A stretch of DNA of 42,781 nt from Deltaproteobacteria bacterium HGW-Deltaproteobacteria-14 (GCA_002841945.1 PHBI01000033.1:1-42781); one strand, 5' to 3'; positions 1 through 10,255 are shown, counted from the stretch's first letter. Program-made: numbers and translations. Notes: generated by a model from the letters alone, not told the origin.

Positions 1-1
1 C

Positions 2-2293
2 GCCGCGGTCGCCGAAGTCGCGGCTCCCGCACCGGCCGCCCCCGAGGTGGTGTTCGCCGAGTCGAACTACACCGATCAAGAGGCGGTCAACGCGGGGGGC
101 ATCACCGCCGACACCGGTCGCGAGCGGCAGAGCTTCGTCAAGGTGGTCCGCCGCCTCGACGCGGATCTCACCCAGCACCTCATCAACGAGGCCCAGCGAC
201 GCGCGCAGCGCTCCGCCGGGCCACCTCCGCGCGGGCCGCGTCCCGTCGGGTCCCCGTCGGGTCCCCGGACGGGGCCGCCAGGGCCCCCGCGGGCGGGCGA
301 TCCGGGGGCTCAGGCGCCCCCGGCTGCCGGCGCGGACGACCGGCGCAAGAAGGGGCGCCGCGGCGGCGCCGCCGCGCCGGCCGGGCCGGGTGGTGGACGC
401 GTTCGCTGGGAGGCGTCCAAGGATCGTCGCTTCGACGACCGCGGCTCGCGCCGCGGCAAGCGCGGTCGCTCATCGGTCAAGAAGGGCGTGCGCATCACCG
501 AGGGCACGGCCGTCCCGAAGGCGTCCAAGCGCGTCGTGAAGATGGAGGAGACGATCACCGTCGGCGAGCTCGCCTCGCAGCTGGCCGTGAAGGCCTCCGA
601 GATCATCAAGGCCTTGATGGATCTCGGCGAGATGGTGACGGTCAACCACGTGCTCGACCTCGACACCGTCACGCTGATCGCGCAGGAGTACGAGTTCAGC
701 GTCGAGAACGTGGCCTTCGACATCGAGAACTACATCCCGAAGGTCGAGGAGGGCACGGAGTCCATTCCGCGCGACCCGGTCGTCACGGTCATGGGCCACG
801 TCGACCACGGCAAGACCTCGCTCCTCGACTTCATCCGGAAGACGCGGGTGGCGGCCGGCGAGGCCGGCGGCATCACCCAGCACATCGGCGCCTACAAGGT
901 CCCGGTGCGCTCGGGCAAGAACAAGCGTCACGTGGTGTTCCTCGACACCCCGGGCCACGCGGCGTTCACCGAGATGCGCGCCCGCGGCGCCAACGTCACC
1001 GACATCGTCATCCTGGTGGTGGCGGCCGACGACGGCGTGATGCCGCAGACGGCCGAGGCCATCAACCACGCCAAGGCCGCCGGGGTGCCGGTGGTCGTCG
1101 CCGTCAACAAGTGCGACAAGCCTGACGCCCAGCCCGAGAAGATCCGCCAGCAGATGACGGAGTACGGGCTCGTGTCCGAGGAGTGGGGCGGCGAGACGCA
1201 GTTCGTCAACGTCTCCGCCAAGACCGGCGACGGCATCGACCAGCTCCTCGACAGCGTGCTGCTCCAGGCCGACATCCTCGAGCTCCACGCGGTGGTCGAT
1301 CGCCCGGCGACCGGCGTCGTCATCGAGGCCGAGCTCTCCAAGGGGCGCGGCCCGGTCGCGACCGTCCTCGTCCAGGAGGGCACGCTGCGCAAGGGCGACA
1401 TCGTCGTGTCGGGCAAGGCTGCAGGGCGCGTCCGCGCGATCCTCGACGACCGCGGGCGGCAGATCAAGGAGGCCGGGCCGGCCATGCCGGTCGAGGTGCT
1501 CGGGCTCAACGAGGTCCCGTTCGCGTCGGATCGCTTCTTCGCCGTCAAGGACGAGAAGGACGCCCGCACCATCGTGAACCACCTCGAGGACAAGGAGCGC
1601 GAGAAGCGCCTCGCCGAGGAGCGCAAGCGCGTCTCCCTCGACGACCTCTTCGACCAGATGAAGGCGGGCACGGTCAAGACCCTCCACCTCATCATCAAGT
1701 CGGACGTGCAGGGCTCGCTCGAGGCGCTCAAGACCGCCTTCAGCAAGCTCATCCACCCCGAGCTCGAGGTGCGCATCATCCACGACGCGGTGGGCGCCAT
1801 CAGCGAGTCCGACGTCAACCTGGCGGCGGCGTCGAACGCCATCATCATCGGCTTCAACGTCCGCCCCGAGAAGAACGCCAAGGCGATGGCCGAGCACGAG
1901 GGCGTGGAGATCAAGCTCTACTCGGTCATCTACAACGCCGTTGACGACGTGAAGGCCGCGATGGAGGGCATGCTCAGCCCGAGCATCGAGGAGCGTCTCC
2001 TCGGCAAGGCGGCCATCCGCGACACCTTCGGGGTGCCGAAGCTCGGGACCATCGCCGGCTGTGCGGTCCTGCAGGGCAAGCTCATGCGCAACGCCCGTGC
2101 GCGCCTCATCCGCGACAGCCGCGTCATCGCGGACACCAAGATCGACTCGCTGCGGCGCTTCAAGGAGAACGTGGTCGAGGTCGATCGTGGCCACGAGTGC
2201 GGTGCTCACCTCGAGAACTACAACGACGTGAAGGTCGGCGACGAGATCGAGTGCTACGAGCTCGTCGAGGTCGCCCAGAAGCTCGATATCTGA
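2..2293 (+). CDS. infB: Translation initiation factor IF-2 (5' end missing)
   Basis: GTPase that brings fMet-tRNA to the 30S subunit and promotes 70S joining. The reading frame is open to the left edge, so the N-terminus lies outside the window; the first in-frame GTG at 47 is not the true start. Visible parts in order: a Pro/Gly/Arg-rich low-complexity linker (about 180-480), the IF2_N helical domain (about 545-720), the G domain with GHVDHGKT (from 794), [18 protein letters not shown] and SAK, then the beta-barrel and C-terminal domains ending at TGA 2291-2293. All five G motifs are intact. rbfA follows 2 bases later and then truB, the classical infB-rbfA-truB order, so co-transcription is likely. 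The long basic/proline linker is common in IF-2 of GC-rich bacteria. Confidence 0.98.
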   Translation, partial: AAVAEVAAPAPAAPEVVFAESNYTDQEAVNAGGITADTGRERQSFVKVVRRLDADLTQHLINEAQRRAQRSAGPPPRGPRPVGSPSGPRTGPPGPPRAGDPGAQAPPAAGADDRRKKGRRGGAAAPAGPGGGRVRWEASKDRRFDDRGSRRGKRGRSSVKKGVRITEGTAVPKASKRVVKMEETITVGELASQLAVKASEIIKALMDLGEMVTVNHVLDLDTVTLIAQEYEFSVENVAFDIENYIPKVEEGTESIPRDPVVTVMGHVDHGKTSLLDFIRKTRVAAGEAGGITQHIGAYKVPVRSGKNKRHVVFLDTPGHAAFTEMRARGANVTDIVILVVAADDGVMPQTAEAINHAKAAGVPVVVAVNKCDKPDAQPEKIRQQMTEYGLVSEEWGGETQFVNVSAKTGDGIDQLLDSVLLQADILELHAVVDRPATGVVIEAELSKGRGPVATVLVQEGTLRKGDIVVSGKAAGRVRAILDDRGRQIKEAGPAMPVEVLGLNEVPFASDRFFAVKDEKDARTIVNHLEDKEREKRLAEERKRVSLDDLFDQMKAGTVKTLHLIIKSDVQGSLEALKTAFSKLIHPELEVRIIHDAVGAISESDVNLAAASNAIIIGFNVRPEKNAKAMAEHEGVEIKLYSVIYNAVDDVKAAMEGMLSPSIEERLLGKAAIRDTFGVPKLGTIAGCAVLQGKLMRNARARLIRDSRVIADTKIDSLRRFKENVVEVDRGHECGAHLENYNDVKVGDEIECYELVEVAQKLDI

Positions 2294-2295
2294 CC

Positions 2296-2871
2296 ATGGC
2301 TCGAAAGCGCCCATTTCGTCGCACGGACCGCCTCGCCAGCCAGATTCAGCAGGTGCTGGCGGTGGCGGTCCAGCGTGAGTCGCGCATGGACGACCTCCAC
2401 GGGGTCGTCATCACCGGGGTCGACGTGACGAGCGACCTGTCGCTCGCGCGCGTCCACTACTACCTGATGTCCGGTGATCCGGAGGCGGTGGCCGCCGCGC
2501 TCGAGAAGGCGCGGGGCTTTCTGCGCCGGCGCGTGGGCGAGGAGATCCGGGCGCGGGTGACCCCCGAGCTGCGCTTTCTCGTCGACAAGTCCATCGATCA
2601 CGGGCGGCGCATCGAGGAGATCCTCCGGGACCTCGACATCCCGCCGGCCGAGGACGAAGACGAGGCCGACGTCAGCGCCGAGGGCGACGACGAGGAGTTC
2701 GACGCCGCCGCATACGACGGCGATGACGACGACGAGGACGACCTGGGTTACGAGGCCGAGGAGCTCTTCGACGAAGAGGAGGCGTTCGACGAGGACGACG
2801 GCCTCTTTCACGAGGAGACCGACGGGGCCGACGTCGACGCGCTCGACGACGACGGCGAACGCGCGGACTGA
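2296..2871 (+). CDS. rbfA: Ribosome-binding factor A with long acidic tail
   Basis: 30S maturation factor that binds near the 5' end of 16S rRNA. ATG at 2296 lies 2 bases after the infB stop and gives 191 residues; an upstream in-frame ATG at 2197 would lie inside infB and is rejected. Residues 1-120 match the KH-like RbfA fold: a basic start (MARKRPFRRTDRLASQIQQV), the region around VDVTSDLSLARVHYY, and a C-terminal helix ending in RRIEEILRDLD. From about residue 120 to the end the protein is almost entirely Asp/Glu. Typical RbfA is about 120-135 residues, so the acidic tail of about 60-70 residues is an addition. The stop overlaps the truB ATG by one base. Function is certain from fold and context; the role of the tail is unknown. 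Confidence 0.96.
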   Translation: MARKRPFRRTDRLASQIQQVLAVAVQRESRMDDLHGVVITGVDVTSDLSLARVHYYLMSGDPEAVAAALEKARGFLRRRVGEEIRARVTPELRFLVDKSIDHGRRIEEILRDLDIPPAEDEDEADVSAEGDDEEFDAAAYDGDDDDEDDLGYEAEELFDEEEAFDEDDGLFHEETDGADVDALDDDGERAD

Positions 2872-3803
2872 TGGGGCGTCGTGGCAGGCGACAGGGGCAG
2901 GGGCCGCACGGGATCGTGATCGTCGACAAGCCGGCGGGTCCGACCTCTTTCGTGGTCATGCGGCGGGTCCAGGCGCAGACCGGCGCGGCGCGGGCCGGGC
3001 ACGCCGGCACGCTCGATCCGGCCGCGACCGGCATCCTGCTGGTGCTGCTCGGCGAGGCGACGAAGCTCTCCCACTGGGTCATGGTCCACGACAAGGCGTA
3101 TCGCGCGACGATCGCCCTGGGCGTCGAGACCGACTCGCTCGACGCGACCGGCGAGGTCGTCGCCCGGGCTGACGTGCCCCCCGCGGCCCTCGACCCCGCG
3201 CGCGTCGCGGCGGCGTTCGCGCCGCTGGTCGGCGAGGTGATGCAGGTCCCGCCTGTGTACTCGGCCCTCAAGCGCGACGGCCGGACGCTGATGAGCCGGG
3301 CCCGCGCGGGCGAGGTGGTCGAGGTCGATCCGCGGCCGGTCGTCTGCCACAGCCTCGAGCTCGTCGCGATCGAGGGGACGTCGCTCGTGGTCGACGTGTC
3401 CTGTGGCAGCGGCTACTACGTCCGGTCGCTGGCGCGAGACCTCGGCGCCGCCCTGGGCGTCCCGGCCCATCTCGCGGCGCTCCGGCGGACCAAGGTCGGG
3501 ACCTTCGACATCGCGGAGGCGGTCCCGCTCGAGGCGGTCGACGCTACCTCGGTCCGCCCGCTGACCGACGCCGCGCCCGACCTCGTCCGGGTGACGGTGC
3601 CCCCCGAGGCCGTCGCCGACGTGCGCAACGGCCGGCTCATCCGCGCCGAGGAGCCCGGTGCGCGGGCGATCTTGCTCGCGCCGGATGGAGAGCCGCTCGC
3701 GCTGGTCGAGCGGACCGAGGACGACCAATGGCGGATCTTTCGCGGGTTCCGCTTCGAGGCGATCGGAGACCGCGAGGCGTCGGCGCCGAGCGGTACTTGT
3801 TGA
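2871..3803 (+). CDS. truB: tRNA pseudouridine(55) synthase TruB
   Basis: Isomerises U55 of the tRNA T-loop to pseudouridine. 310 residues, normal for the family. The catalytic region is GHAGTLDPAATGIL with Asp49 as the nucleophile. The N-terminal HGIVIVDKPAGPTS and the later GSGYYVRSLARDLG block are also characteristic. The ATG shares one base with the rbfA stop, indicating translational coupling. The C-terminal region (about 230-310) resembles the short PUA-like tail. The stop codon overlaps the -35 element of the rpsO promoter, so the transcription unit from infB hands over to a new promoter here. Confidence 0.97.
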   Translation: MGRRGRRQGQGPHGIVIVDKPAGPTSFVVMRRVQAQTGAARAGHAGTLDPAATGILLVLLGEATKLSHWVMVHDKAYRATIALGVETDSLDATGEVVARADVPPAALDPARVAAAFAPLVGEVMQVPPVYSALKRDGRTLMSRARAGEVVEVDPRPVVCHSLELVAIEGTSLVVDVSCGSGYYVRSLARDLGAALGVPAHLAALRRTKVGTFDIAEAVPLEAVDATSVRPLTDAAPDLVRVTVPPEAVADVRNGRLIRAEEPGARAILLAPDGEPLALVERTEDDQWRIFRGFRFEAIGDREASAPSGTC

Positions 3804-3827
3804 CACCCGGGGCGGGGCCCGTATAGG
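3800..3827 (+). promoter_or_regulatory. Sigma-70-type promoter for rpsO
   Basis: TTGACA at 3800-3805 (perfect -35), 16-base spacer, TATAGG at 3822-3827. The -35 overlaps the truB stop codon. The predicted start near 3834 gives a leader of about 38 bases with GGAG about 8 bases before the rpsO ATG. Confidence 0.7.
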
Positions 3828-3871
3828 TTTCGCCGCGCGAAAACACAGAGCTTTTTGACGGAGTATGAAAG

Positions 3872-4141
3872 ATGGCGCTGCAGCCGGAGAAGACGGCCGA
3901 GATCATCAACAAGTTCAAGCGGTCCGAGGGTGACACCGGGTCGCCCGAGGTGCAGGTGGCGCTGCTGAGCGAGCGGATCCTGCAGCTCACCGGTCACTTC
4001 GGGACCCACAAGAAGGATCATCACTCGCGTCGCGGCCTCTTGAGCCTCGTCGGTCAGCGCCGTCGGCTGCTGAACTACCTCAAGGCCAAAGACGTCACGC
4101 GCTACCGTTCGCTCATCGGCGAGCTCGGCCTGCGCAAGTAG
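3872..4141 (+). CDS. rpsO: 30S ribosomal protein S15
   Basis: Primary-binding protein of the 30S platform; it also bridges to 23S rRNA. 89 residues, exactly the length of the E. coli protein. The family core is present: [15 protein letters not shown], the [20 protein letters not shown] helix-turn-helix that contacts 16S rRNA, and the end [15 protein letters not shown] with an upstream GGAG. It has its own promoter overlapping truB, and pnp follows after 317 bases, the widespread rpsO-pnp arrangement. S15 autoregulates translation through its leader in several bacteria; the short leader here shows no obvious pseudoknot to my eye. Confidence 0.98.
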   Translation: MALQPEKTAEIINKFKRSEGDTGSPEVQVALLSERILQLTGHFGTHKKDHHSRRGLLSLVGQRRRLLNYLKAKDVTRYRSLIGELGLRK

Positions 4142-4458
4142 TCGGCGTCGGGGGGCCGCCATGCCCGTACCGATGATCTACCAGCTTTCGCGCAGCTCGA
4201 CGTCGGCGCCCCCAGCCCTGGGGGATAGCCGCGGGCCGTGAACAGCCCGCGTCGGCTCAGCCCGACGCCGGTCTGCGCGAGATCTGGCCGGTCATCCGGT
4301 CAGGACATGACGGTCCTCCTGGCGACCAGGTCGCGCACAACTGCGCCTTGCGCGCGCCGCGTCTTGCGGCGGAGCCCGCCCGGCTCGCGCGACCATCTCT
4401 CCGGGCGATCCACGCACTCGCCGTTGCGACGGTGGGTGCTGACATCAGGAGGCCCAAC
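4142..4458 (+). promoter_or_regulatory. rpsO-pnp intergenic leader with three hairpins
   Basis: 317 bases without a gene. Three inverted repeats can be read: CCCCCA/TGGGGG at 4209-4224 (4-base loop), CGCGGGC/GCCCGCG at 4230-4251 (8-base loop) and CCTGG/CCAGG at 4318-4330 (3-base loop). None is followed by a T-run, so they look like leader structure rather than a terminator. In enterobacteria the pnp leader hairpin is cut by RNase III for autoregulation; the same role here is inference. The segment ends with AGGAGG at 4447-4452, 6 bases before the pnp GTG. Confidence 0.4.
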
Positions 4459-6574
4459 GTGGCTTTGTTTCCTAATATTGTGACCGAGACCATCGAGTTT
4501 GGCGGCGCGCCGCTCACCCTCGAGACCGGCCGGGTGGCCAAGCAGGCCGCCGGCGCGGTCCTCGTGACCCACGGTGAGACCGTGGTGCTCGTCACCGTGA
4601 CCTCGACCTACGCCCCGCGGCGTGGCCTCGACTTCTTCCCGCTCGTCGTCGACGTGCAGGAGCGCACCTACGCCGCCGGCAAGCTGCCGGGTGGCTTCTT
4701 CAAGCGCGAGGGCCGTCCGACCGAGAACGCCACCCTGATGGCGCGCCTCATCGACCGCCCCATTCGCCCGCTGTTCCCCGACGGCTTCAAGCACGAGGTG
4801 CAGGTCGTCTGCACCGTGCTGAGCGTCGATCAGGTCAACGACCCCAACCTGTGCGGCCTCATCGGCGCGTCCGCGGCGCTGCACATCAGCGACATCCCGT
4901 GGAACGGCCCGATCGCGGGCGTCGTCGTCGGCCTCAAGGACGGCGGCTTCATGGCCTGCCCGAGCAAGGCCGAGCTCGAGACCTCGGAGCTCGAGCTGCT
5001 GCTCGCCGCCCGGCGTGACGGCATCGTGATGGTCGAGGGCGGCGCCACCGGCATCGGCGAGGACGTCGCGGTGGACGCCATCCGCTTCGGCTTCGAAGCG
5101 ATGCTGCCGGTGATGGACGCGATCGGCCGCCTGCGCGAGCGGGCCGGCAAGGAGAAGCGCCCCTTCGTCCCCGAGGCGAAGGACGCCGACTTCATCGGTC
5201 GCGTCTCCGAGCACGCCCGCCCGCAGGTGAAGGAGGCGGCCTTCATCGCGGACAAGAAGAAGCGCTACGCGGCCATGGACGCCATCGTGGCGGAGACCAT
5301 CGCGACCCTCGGTGAGGCCGCCGTCGGCCGCGAGGGCGAGATCAAGGGCATCGTCGACGGCCTCAAGGGCGAGGTCGTGCGCCGCACCATCCTCGACGAG
5401 GGGCGCCGCATCGATGGCCGTAAGACCGGCGACATCCGCGAGATCGACTGCCAGATCGGCGTCCTCCCGCGGACCCACGGCTCGGCGCTCTTCACCCGCG
5501 GTGAGACCCAGGCGCTGGTGACGGTGACCTTCGGCACCAAGCGCGACGAGCAGCGCGTCGACGCCCTGAGCGGCGAGTACTTCAGCCGCTTCATGCTCCA
5601 CTACAACTTCCCGCCGTACTCGGTCGGCGAGGTCCGCATGATGCGCGGCCCCGGCCGCCGCGAGATCGGCCACGGCAACCTGGCGCGCCGCGGCGTCCAG
5701 CCGCTCGTCCCGGGTGCCGATGAGTTCCCCTACACGATCCGCATCGTGAGCGAGGTCCTCGAGTCGAACGGCTCGTCGTCGATGGCGACGGTCTGTGGCG
5801 CCTCGCTCGCGCTGATGCAGGCCGGCGTGCCGACCAAGGCGGCCGTGGCCGGCATCGCGATGGGGCTCATCACCGACGGGAAGAAGACCGCGGTCCTGAG
5901 CGACATCCTCGGCGACGAGGACCACCTCGGCGACATGGACTTCAAGGTCGTCGGGACGCGCGAGGGCATCACCGCGCTGCAGATGGACATCAAGGTCGAG
6001 TCGCTGCCGTGGGACGTCCTGCGGAGCGCCCTCGACCAGGCCCGCACCGGCCGCCTCCACATCCTCGGCGAGATGGACAAGGCGATCGCCGAGCCGGCTG
6101 ACGACCTGTCGAAGCACGCCCCGCGCATCTTCACGGTGCTCATCGACAAGGAGAAGATCCGCGACCTCATCGGCCCGGGTGGCAAGCACATCCGCGGGAT
6201 CATCGCGGAGACCGGCACCGAGATCGACGTCAACGACGACGGTCAGGTCAACGTCGCGGCCCTCGACGGCGAGTCGGCGGCCAAGGCCATCGAGCTCATC
6301 CGCGGCTACACCTCGGAGCCGGAGGTGGGCAAGATCTACCTCGGCACCGTGGCCAAGACCGTGGACTTCGGCGCGTTCATCACGATCATGCCGGGGACCG
6401 ACGGCCTCTGCCACATCTCGGAGCTCGCCGACGGTCGCGTCCGGGCCACCGAGGACGTGGTCAAGGAGGGCGACGAGGTGCTCGTGAAGGTCCTGGGCAT
6501 CGATCGCCAGGGCAAGATCAAGCTGTCGCGCCGGGCCGCCCTCGAGGAGGCCGGCGGCGGGTCCTCCGCGGACG

Positions 6575-6591
<17 letters not shown>
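4459..6591 (+). CDS. pnp: Polyribonucleotide nucleotidyltransferase (PNPase)
   Basis: 3'-5' phosphorolytic exoribonuclease of RNA decay. The GTG at 4459 is preferred because AGGAGG sits at 4447-4452 and the product (710 residues, starting with [15 protein letters not shown] after the initiator) has normal length; the upstream ATG at 4348 adds 37 atypical residues with no ribosome site. Order: first RNase PH domain, all-alpha linker, second RNase PH domain ([16 protein letters not shown]), KH domain with [11 protein letters not shown], and S1 domain ([17 protein letters not shown]), then a short acidic tail. All parts appear intact. It follows rpsO and overlaps dut by 17 bases. Confidence 0.98.
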
Positions 6592-7075
<484 letters not shown>

Positions 7076-7377
7076 GGCGCCCGGGGCGGGGTACCTCCGA
7101 TCGGTCGACGCCGGGGGGCGGGGGGGCGCCGTTGGTGGTGCGCCGCGGCATGGCGTGCGGTGTCCACCTGAACGGTGAGTCGCGGCGCCTCTGTGGCTGC
7201 GCGTGGCGGCGCGCGCGTTGTTGCGGGAAGTCGAAAACGACCCGGTGGGTTGTGAACTCGCGCTGGTTCACCGTTACCAAGATGAACCGCCATTCTTGAA
7301 CGGACCCGTCCGACGGCTTACCTTCGGAACTGATGCGGAAAACCAGCAAGGTGCGCGGGAGCACGAGGGAGAAATCG
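7076..7377 (+). other. Gene-free region with G-tracts upstream of the S41 protease gene
   Basis: About 300 bases between dut and the protease gene. It contains paired G-runs at 7083-7091 (GGGGCGGGG) and 7113-7126 (six G, C, seven G). GGCGCC arms around 7076-7081 and 7124-7130 could close a long-range stem. No T-run follows, so no intrinsic terminator is claimed. The promoter-like pair at 7296-7324 is listed separately. No small gene or RNA was recognised. Confidence 0.35.
7296..7324 (+). promoter_or_regulatory. Possible promoter for the S41 protease gene
   Basis: TTGAAC at 7296-7301, 17-base spacer, TACCTT at 7319-7324. The -10 is poor but spacing is ideal and the site lies in the gene-free region. 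The start would fall near 7331, leaving a leader of about 47 bases. Confidence 0.35.
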
Positions 7378-9264
7378 ATGCGGCGTGGCGCGGCCCCCCA
7401 GGGAATCCTCCTGTTCCTCTTCATCCTCGCGACGGCGGCGACCGCAGCGTGCGGCGCCCGGGCGAGCGACGACGGTCCCGGCGAGCGCATCAGCTTGGCG
7501 AGCTCATCGGGTGCGGGCGTGGCCATCCGCGACGGCGTCCCGACGACCGGCGGGGAGCTCGCGGCGAGCGACGAAGAGGGCGAGGACGACGAGGAGTCCA
7601 AGGACTATTGGGGCCCCATCCCGTTCGATCGGACCAACTTCGAGGAGGTCCGGCAGCAGGTGAAGAAGCGCTACATCGATCCGACCATCGATGAGTCGTG
7701 GGCGTACGTGAACGCGGCCTCCTGGGCGCTCGCGAGCCCCGAGGAGGGCGCTCGCCTCATGTTCCCCGAGGCGTTCTACCGGGCGCGCAAGGACGATCCG
7801 GACGAGAAGGGGCTGCTCAAGGGCAAGCTCTCGAAGCTCCACCCGAGCGATCCCTTCGTGATCCTCGACGAGTCCAAGGACAAGGTCGAGGAAGAGAAGA
7901 AGCGCCTCAGCGACGACGAGATCCGCGCCCTCCGCGCCAAGCAGCAAGCTCGCCAGCGGGCGCTCAAGGAGGCCTGGCACGCGACCGGCTTCGACGCCAA
8001 GGACTTCGACCGCGTGATGGCCTACATCAAGCGCGAGATGAAGCCGACCGCGACCTGGAGCGTGAAGAAGGCGTGGGTCTCCGCCGCGCAGGGCTACCTC
8101 TACGCGCTCGACCCGCACTCCTCGCTGATCGCCAAGAGCGCTTGGGACGACTCCATCAAGAAGACGACCGACTCGAGCTTCGACGGCATCGGCGCCATCC
8201 TGACCCGACGGCCGGACTCCGACTACACCACCGTGGAGAGCCCCATCGAGGGGCAGCCCGCCGTCTCGGCCGGGCTCCGCGCCGGTGACACGATCGTCAA
8301 GATCGACGGCAAGGACATCAAGGGTGAGTCGCTCAGCAAGGTGGTGTCGCGGATTCGCGGTAAGCGCGGCACCGAGGTCGTGCTGACGGTCCAGCGCGAG
8401 GGCGAGCCCGACCCCAAGGACATCGCCATCACCCGCGCCCACATCGCGATCAAGAACGTCCAGGGGCACCTCGTCGATCAGCACTCCGACGTCGGCTACA
8501 TCAAGGTCACGGGCTTCGTGCGCACGACCGACCTCGAGCTCGAGCGCGTCTACCGCGACCTCGAGGGGCAGACCCGCACCGGACGCCTCCGGGGCCTCGT
8601 GCTCGACCTCCGCAACAACTCCGGCGGTCTGCTCAACCAGGGGATCCAGGTGTCGGACCGCTTCGTGGACGGCGGCACCATCGTGGCCGTGAAGAACCGC
8701 AACAGCCGCGACGACGAGGTCTACCCGGCCAAGGCGAGCGGGACCTGGGACGTGCCGCTGGTCGTCCTCGTCAACGACGGCACCGCCTCGGCCGCCGAGA
8801 TCGTCGCCTCGGCGATCCAGGACAACCGCCGCGGGATCATCGTCGGCGACCGCACCTTCGGCAAGGCGAGCGTGCAGACCCTCTACTCGCCGATCCTCCA
8901 GGACGACTACTACATCAAGCTGACGGTGGCCCGGTACTACAGCCCGAGCGGCCGCACGCTGCAGGTCACCGGGGTCATCCCCGACGTGACCGTGGCCCCG
9001 GAGATCGACGGCAAGATGCCGCTCGGCTTCCGCGAGGAGAACCTGGCGGGCCACCTCGTGCCGCTCGACTTCGAGTACGTCAGCGCGAACAAGGACGCGA
9101 CCTCGCGGGCGCGCGCCTGCGCCGACGCCCAGGGGGTCGCGCGCAAGCTCCACGAGGCGGACCCGAACCCGGCGATCAAGTTCGACTACCAGCTGATGTA
9201 CGCGGCGGATCTGCTCGAGTGCACCATCTCCGAGCGCGCGGTGGTTCAAAACCAGACCCCGTGA
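7378..9264 (+). CDS. Lipoprotein S41-family C-terminal processing protease (Ctp/Tsp-like)
   Basis: Periplasmic serine protease that trims or degrades envelope proteins from their C-termini. ATG 7378 is chosen over 7333 because GAGGGAGA lies just upstream. It gives an N-terminus with a hydrophobic stretch (LLFLFILATA) and lipobox TAAC, Cys25, hence a predicted lipoprotein. Total 628 residues. An unusual region (about 55-260) with charged helices precedes a PDZ domain (about 260-350). The S41 core follows, with LVLDLRNNSGGLL, GTASAAEI (Ser471) and FGKASVQ (Lys496); the Ser-Lys spacing of 25 equals that in E. coli Tsp. The dyad is intact, so it should be active. The extra domain between signal and PDZ is unassigned. 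The gene appears monocistronic. Confidence 0.9.
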   Translation: MRRGAAPQGILLFLFILATAATAACGARASDDGPGERISLASSSGAGVAIRDGVPTTGGELAASDEEGEDDEESKDYWGPIPFDRTNFEEVRQQVKKRYIDPTIDESWAYVNAASWALASPEEGARLMFPEAFYRARKDDPDEKGLLKGKLSKLHPSDPFVILDESKDKVEEEKKRLSDDEIRALRAKQQARQRALKEAWHATGFDAKDFDRVMAYIKREMKPTATWSVKKAWVSAAQGYLYALDPHSSLIAKSAWDDSIKKTTDSSFDGIGAILTRRPDSDYTTVESPIEGQPAVSAGLRAGDTIVKIDGKDIKGESLSKVVSRIRGKRGTEVVLTVQREGEPDPKDIAITRAHIAIKNVQGHLVDQHSDVGYIKVTGFVRTTDLELERVYRDLEGQTRTGRLRGLVLDLRNNSGGLLNQGIQVSDRFVDGGTIVAVKNRNSRDDEVYPAKASGTWDVPLVVLVNDGTASAAEIVASAIQDNRRGIIVGDRTFGKASVQTLYSPILQDDYYIKLTVARYYSPSGRTLQVTGVIPDVTVAPEIDGKMPLGFREENLAGHLVPLDFEYVSANKDATSRARACADAQGVARKLHEADPNPAIKFDYQLMYAADLLECTISERAVVQNQTP

Positions 9265-9293
9265 CGGGACCGCCGGCGGTCGTCGGCGACGGG

Positions 9294-9322
9294 TTGCCGG
9301 TGGTTTGGCCAGCGGTTACTGT
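9294..9322 (+). promoter_or_regulatory. Possible promoter with a palindrome just upstream
   Basis: TTGCCG at 9294-9299, 17 bases, TACTGT at 9317-9322, upstream of the gene at 9383. Immediately before it is the perfect 14-base palindrome GACCGCCGGCGGTC (9268-9281), which could be an operator or simply a GC-rich hairpin after the protease gene. Confidence 0.3.
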
Positions 9323-9382
9323 GGCGGCCACCCTGCGTCCCCGCCCCACCCAAAATGTGGGCGGCACCCGTCCGGAGAGTCC

Positions 9383-10072
9383 ATGAGCGAGCCGAAACTG
9401 AGCGACGTCCTCGACCGCCTCGATCGCCTCGAGGCGGCGCTGAACAAGCTGATCGGGGTCGTCGAACGTCAAGGCGCCCTCGCGCCCGCGCCCGCGCCCG
9501 CACCCGGCCGAGGGTCGTCACCGGCCGCGGCCGTGGCCGCCGCGGCGCCGGTCGTGGTGTCGGGGCCGCCGCCGATCCGGGTCGCACCGCCGAAGAAGGC
9601 CGCGACGCCTGCGGCCGCGAAGGCGGCCCCGGCCGCCGAGGGAGACGAGCCGGCGCGGGACTACGACCCCTACCGCGACCGCACCGATCTCCCGGTGCCG
9701 CCGGTCGACGCGGGGATCGAGCTCGTGCTCGCGCGCGTCTTCGAGGCGGCGCTGATGGAGGAGGCCGAGGACACCTGGGCCTTGATGTCGAAGCTCACCC
9801 ACTCGAGCCAGCTGCGCGGGCCGCGCTCGCTCGACCACTTCAAGGCCTTCGCCTGGCACAAGCTGCGCCGCACCGCGCCGACCTACCTCGACGACGTCCA
9901 GACGTCCTCGAGCTTCGCGATCGCCTACACCGAGCCCCCCCAGCTCGCGCCGGAGGACGACCGCGTGAAGGTCTTCGTGCGCACCCCCGACGGGCGCCTG
10001 CCGGCCCCGATCTCGTTCGCGCGCGACCCCGAGGACGGGCGGGCGTGGCGTGTCACGCAGCTGTCGCTGTGA
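9383..10072 (+). CDS. Hypothetical protein, coiled-coil start and C-terminal conserved-looking domain
   Basis: Not recognised. ATG 9383 is preferred to the TTG at 9305 because GGAGAGT sits upstream; 229 residues. Residues 1-32 form an amphipathic, coiled-coil-like heptad stretch (LSDVLDRLDRLEAALNKLI). Residues about 33-95 are Ala/Pro-rich linker. Residues about 110-229 look globular (repeated AFAWHKLRR-type helices, then beta-like segments ending RVTQLSL). No signal peptide or membrane segment, so probably cytoplasmic. It lies between the Ctp gene and tRNA-Cys with its own candidate promoter. The third-position GC pattern supports real coding. No function is proposed. Confidence 0.75.
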   Translation: MSEPKLSDVLDRLDRLEAALNKLIGVVERQGALAPAPAPAPGRGSSPAAAVAAAAPVVVSGPPPIRVAPPKKAATPAAAKAAPAAEGDEPARDYDPYRDRTDLPVPPVDAGIELVLARVFEAALMEEAEDTWALMSKLTHSSQLRGPRSLDHFKAFAWHKLRRTAPTYLDDVQTSSSFAIAYTEPPQLAPEDDRVKVFVRTPDGRLPAPISFARDPEDGRAWRVTQLSL

Positions 10073-10121
10073 GCCGACGCCGGGCGCCGCGCGCGATCAG
10101 CGCGGGGGCGCGCGGTGGCGG

Positions 10122-10150
10122 TTGACACGCCTCGAGGGAGCCGTTAAAGA
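10122..10150 (+). promoter_or_regulatory. Strong promoter for tRNA-Cys
   Basis: Perfect TTGACA at 10122-10127, 17-base spacer, TAAAGA at 10145-10150. Transcription would begin near 10157, about 25 bases before the mature tRNA 5' end. Confidence 0.7.
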
Positions 10151-10181
10151 GTGCTTCGCTCCGAACGCGGAGCCCATGACT

Positions 10182-10255
10182 GGCGCCATCGCCAAGCGGT
10201 AAGGCAGAGGACTGCAAATCCTTTATCCCCGGTTCGATTCCGGGTGGCGCCTCCA
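10182..10255 (+). tRNA. tRNA-Cys (anticodon GCA)
   Basis: The 7-base acceptor stem GGCGCCA/TGGCGCC pairs perfectly. The anticodon arm GAGGA-CTGCAAA-TCCTT has anticodon GCA at 10214-10216. The T arm is CCCGG-TTCGATT-CCGGG. The discriminator is T at 10252, as expected for tRNA-Cys, and CCA (10253-10255) is encoded. 74 bases, with short variable loop. It has a dedicated promoter and a dedicated terminator, so it is transcribed as a single-tRNA unit. Confidence 0.97.

Noticed and set aside
4348..4458. Upstream ATG start for PNPase
   Set aside because: The 37 extra residues do not resemble PNPase, and AGGAGG stands before GTG 4459.
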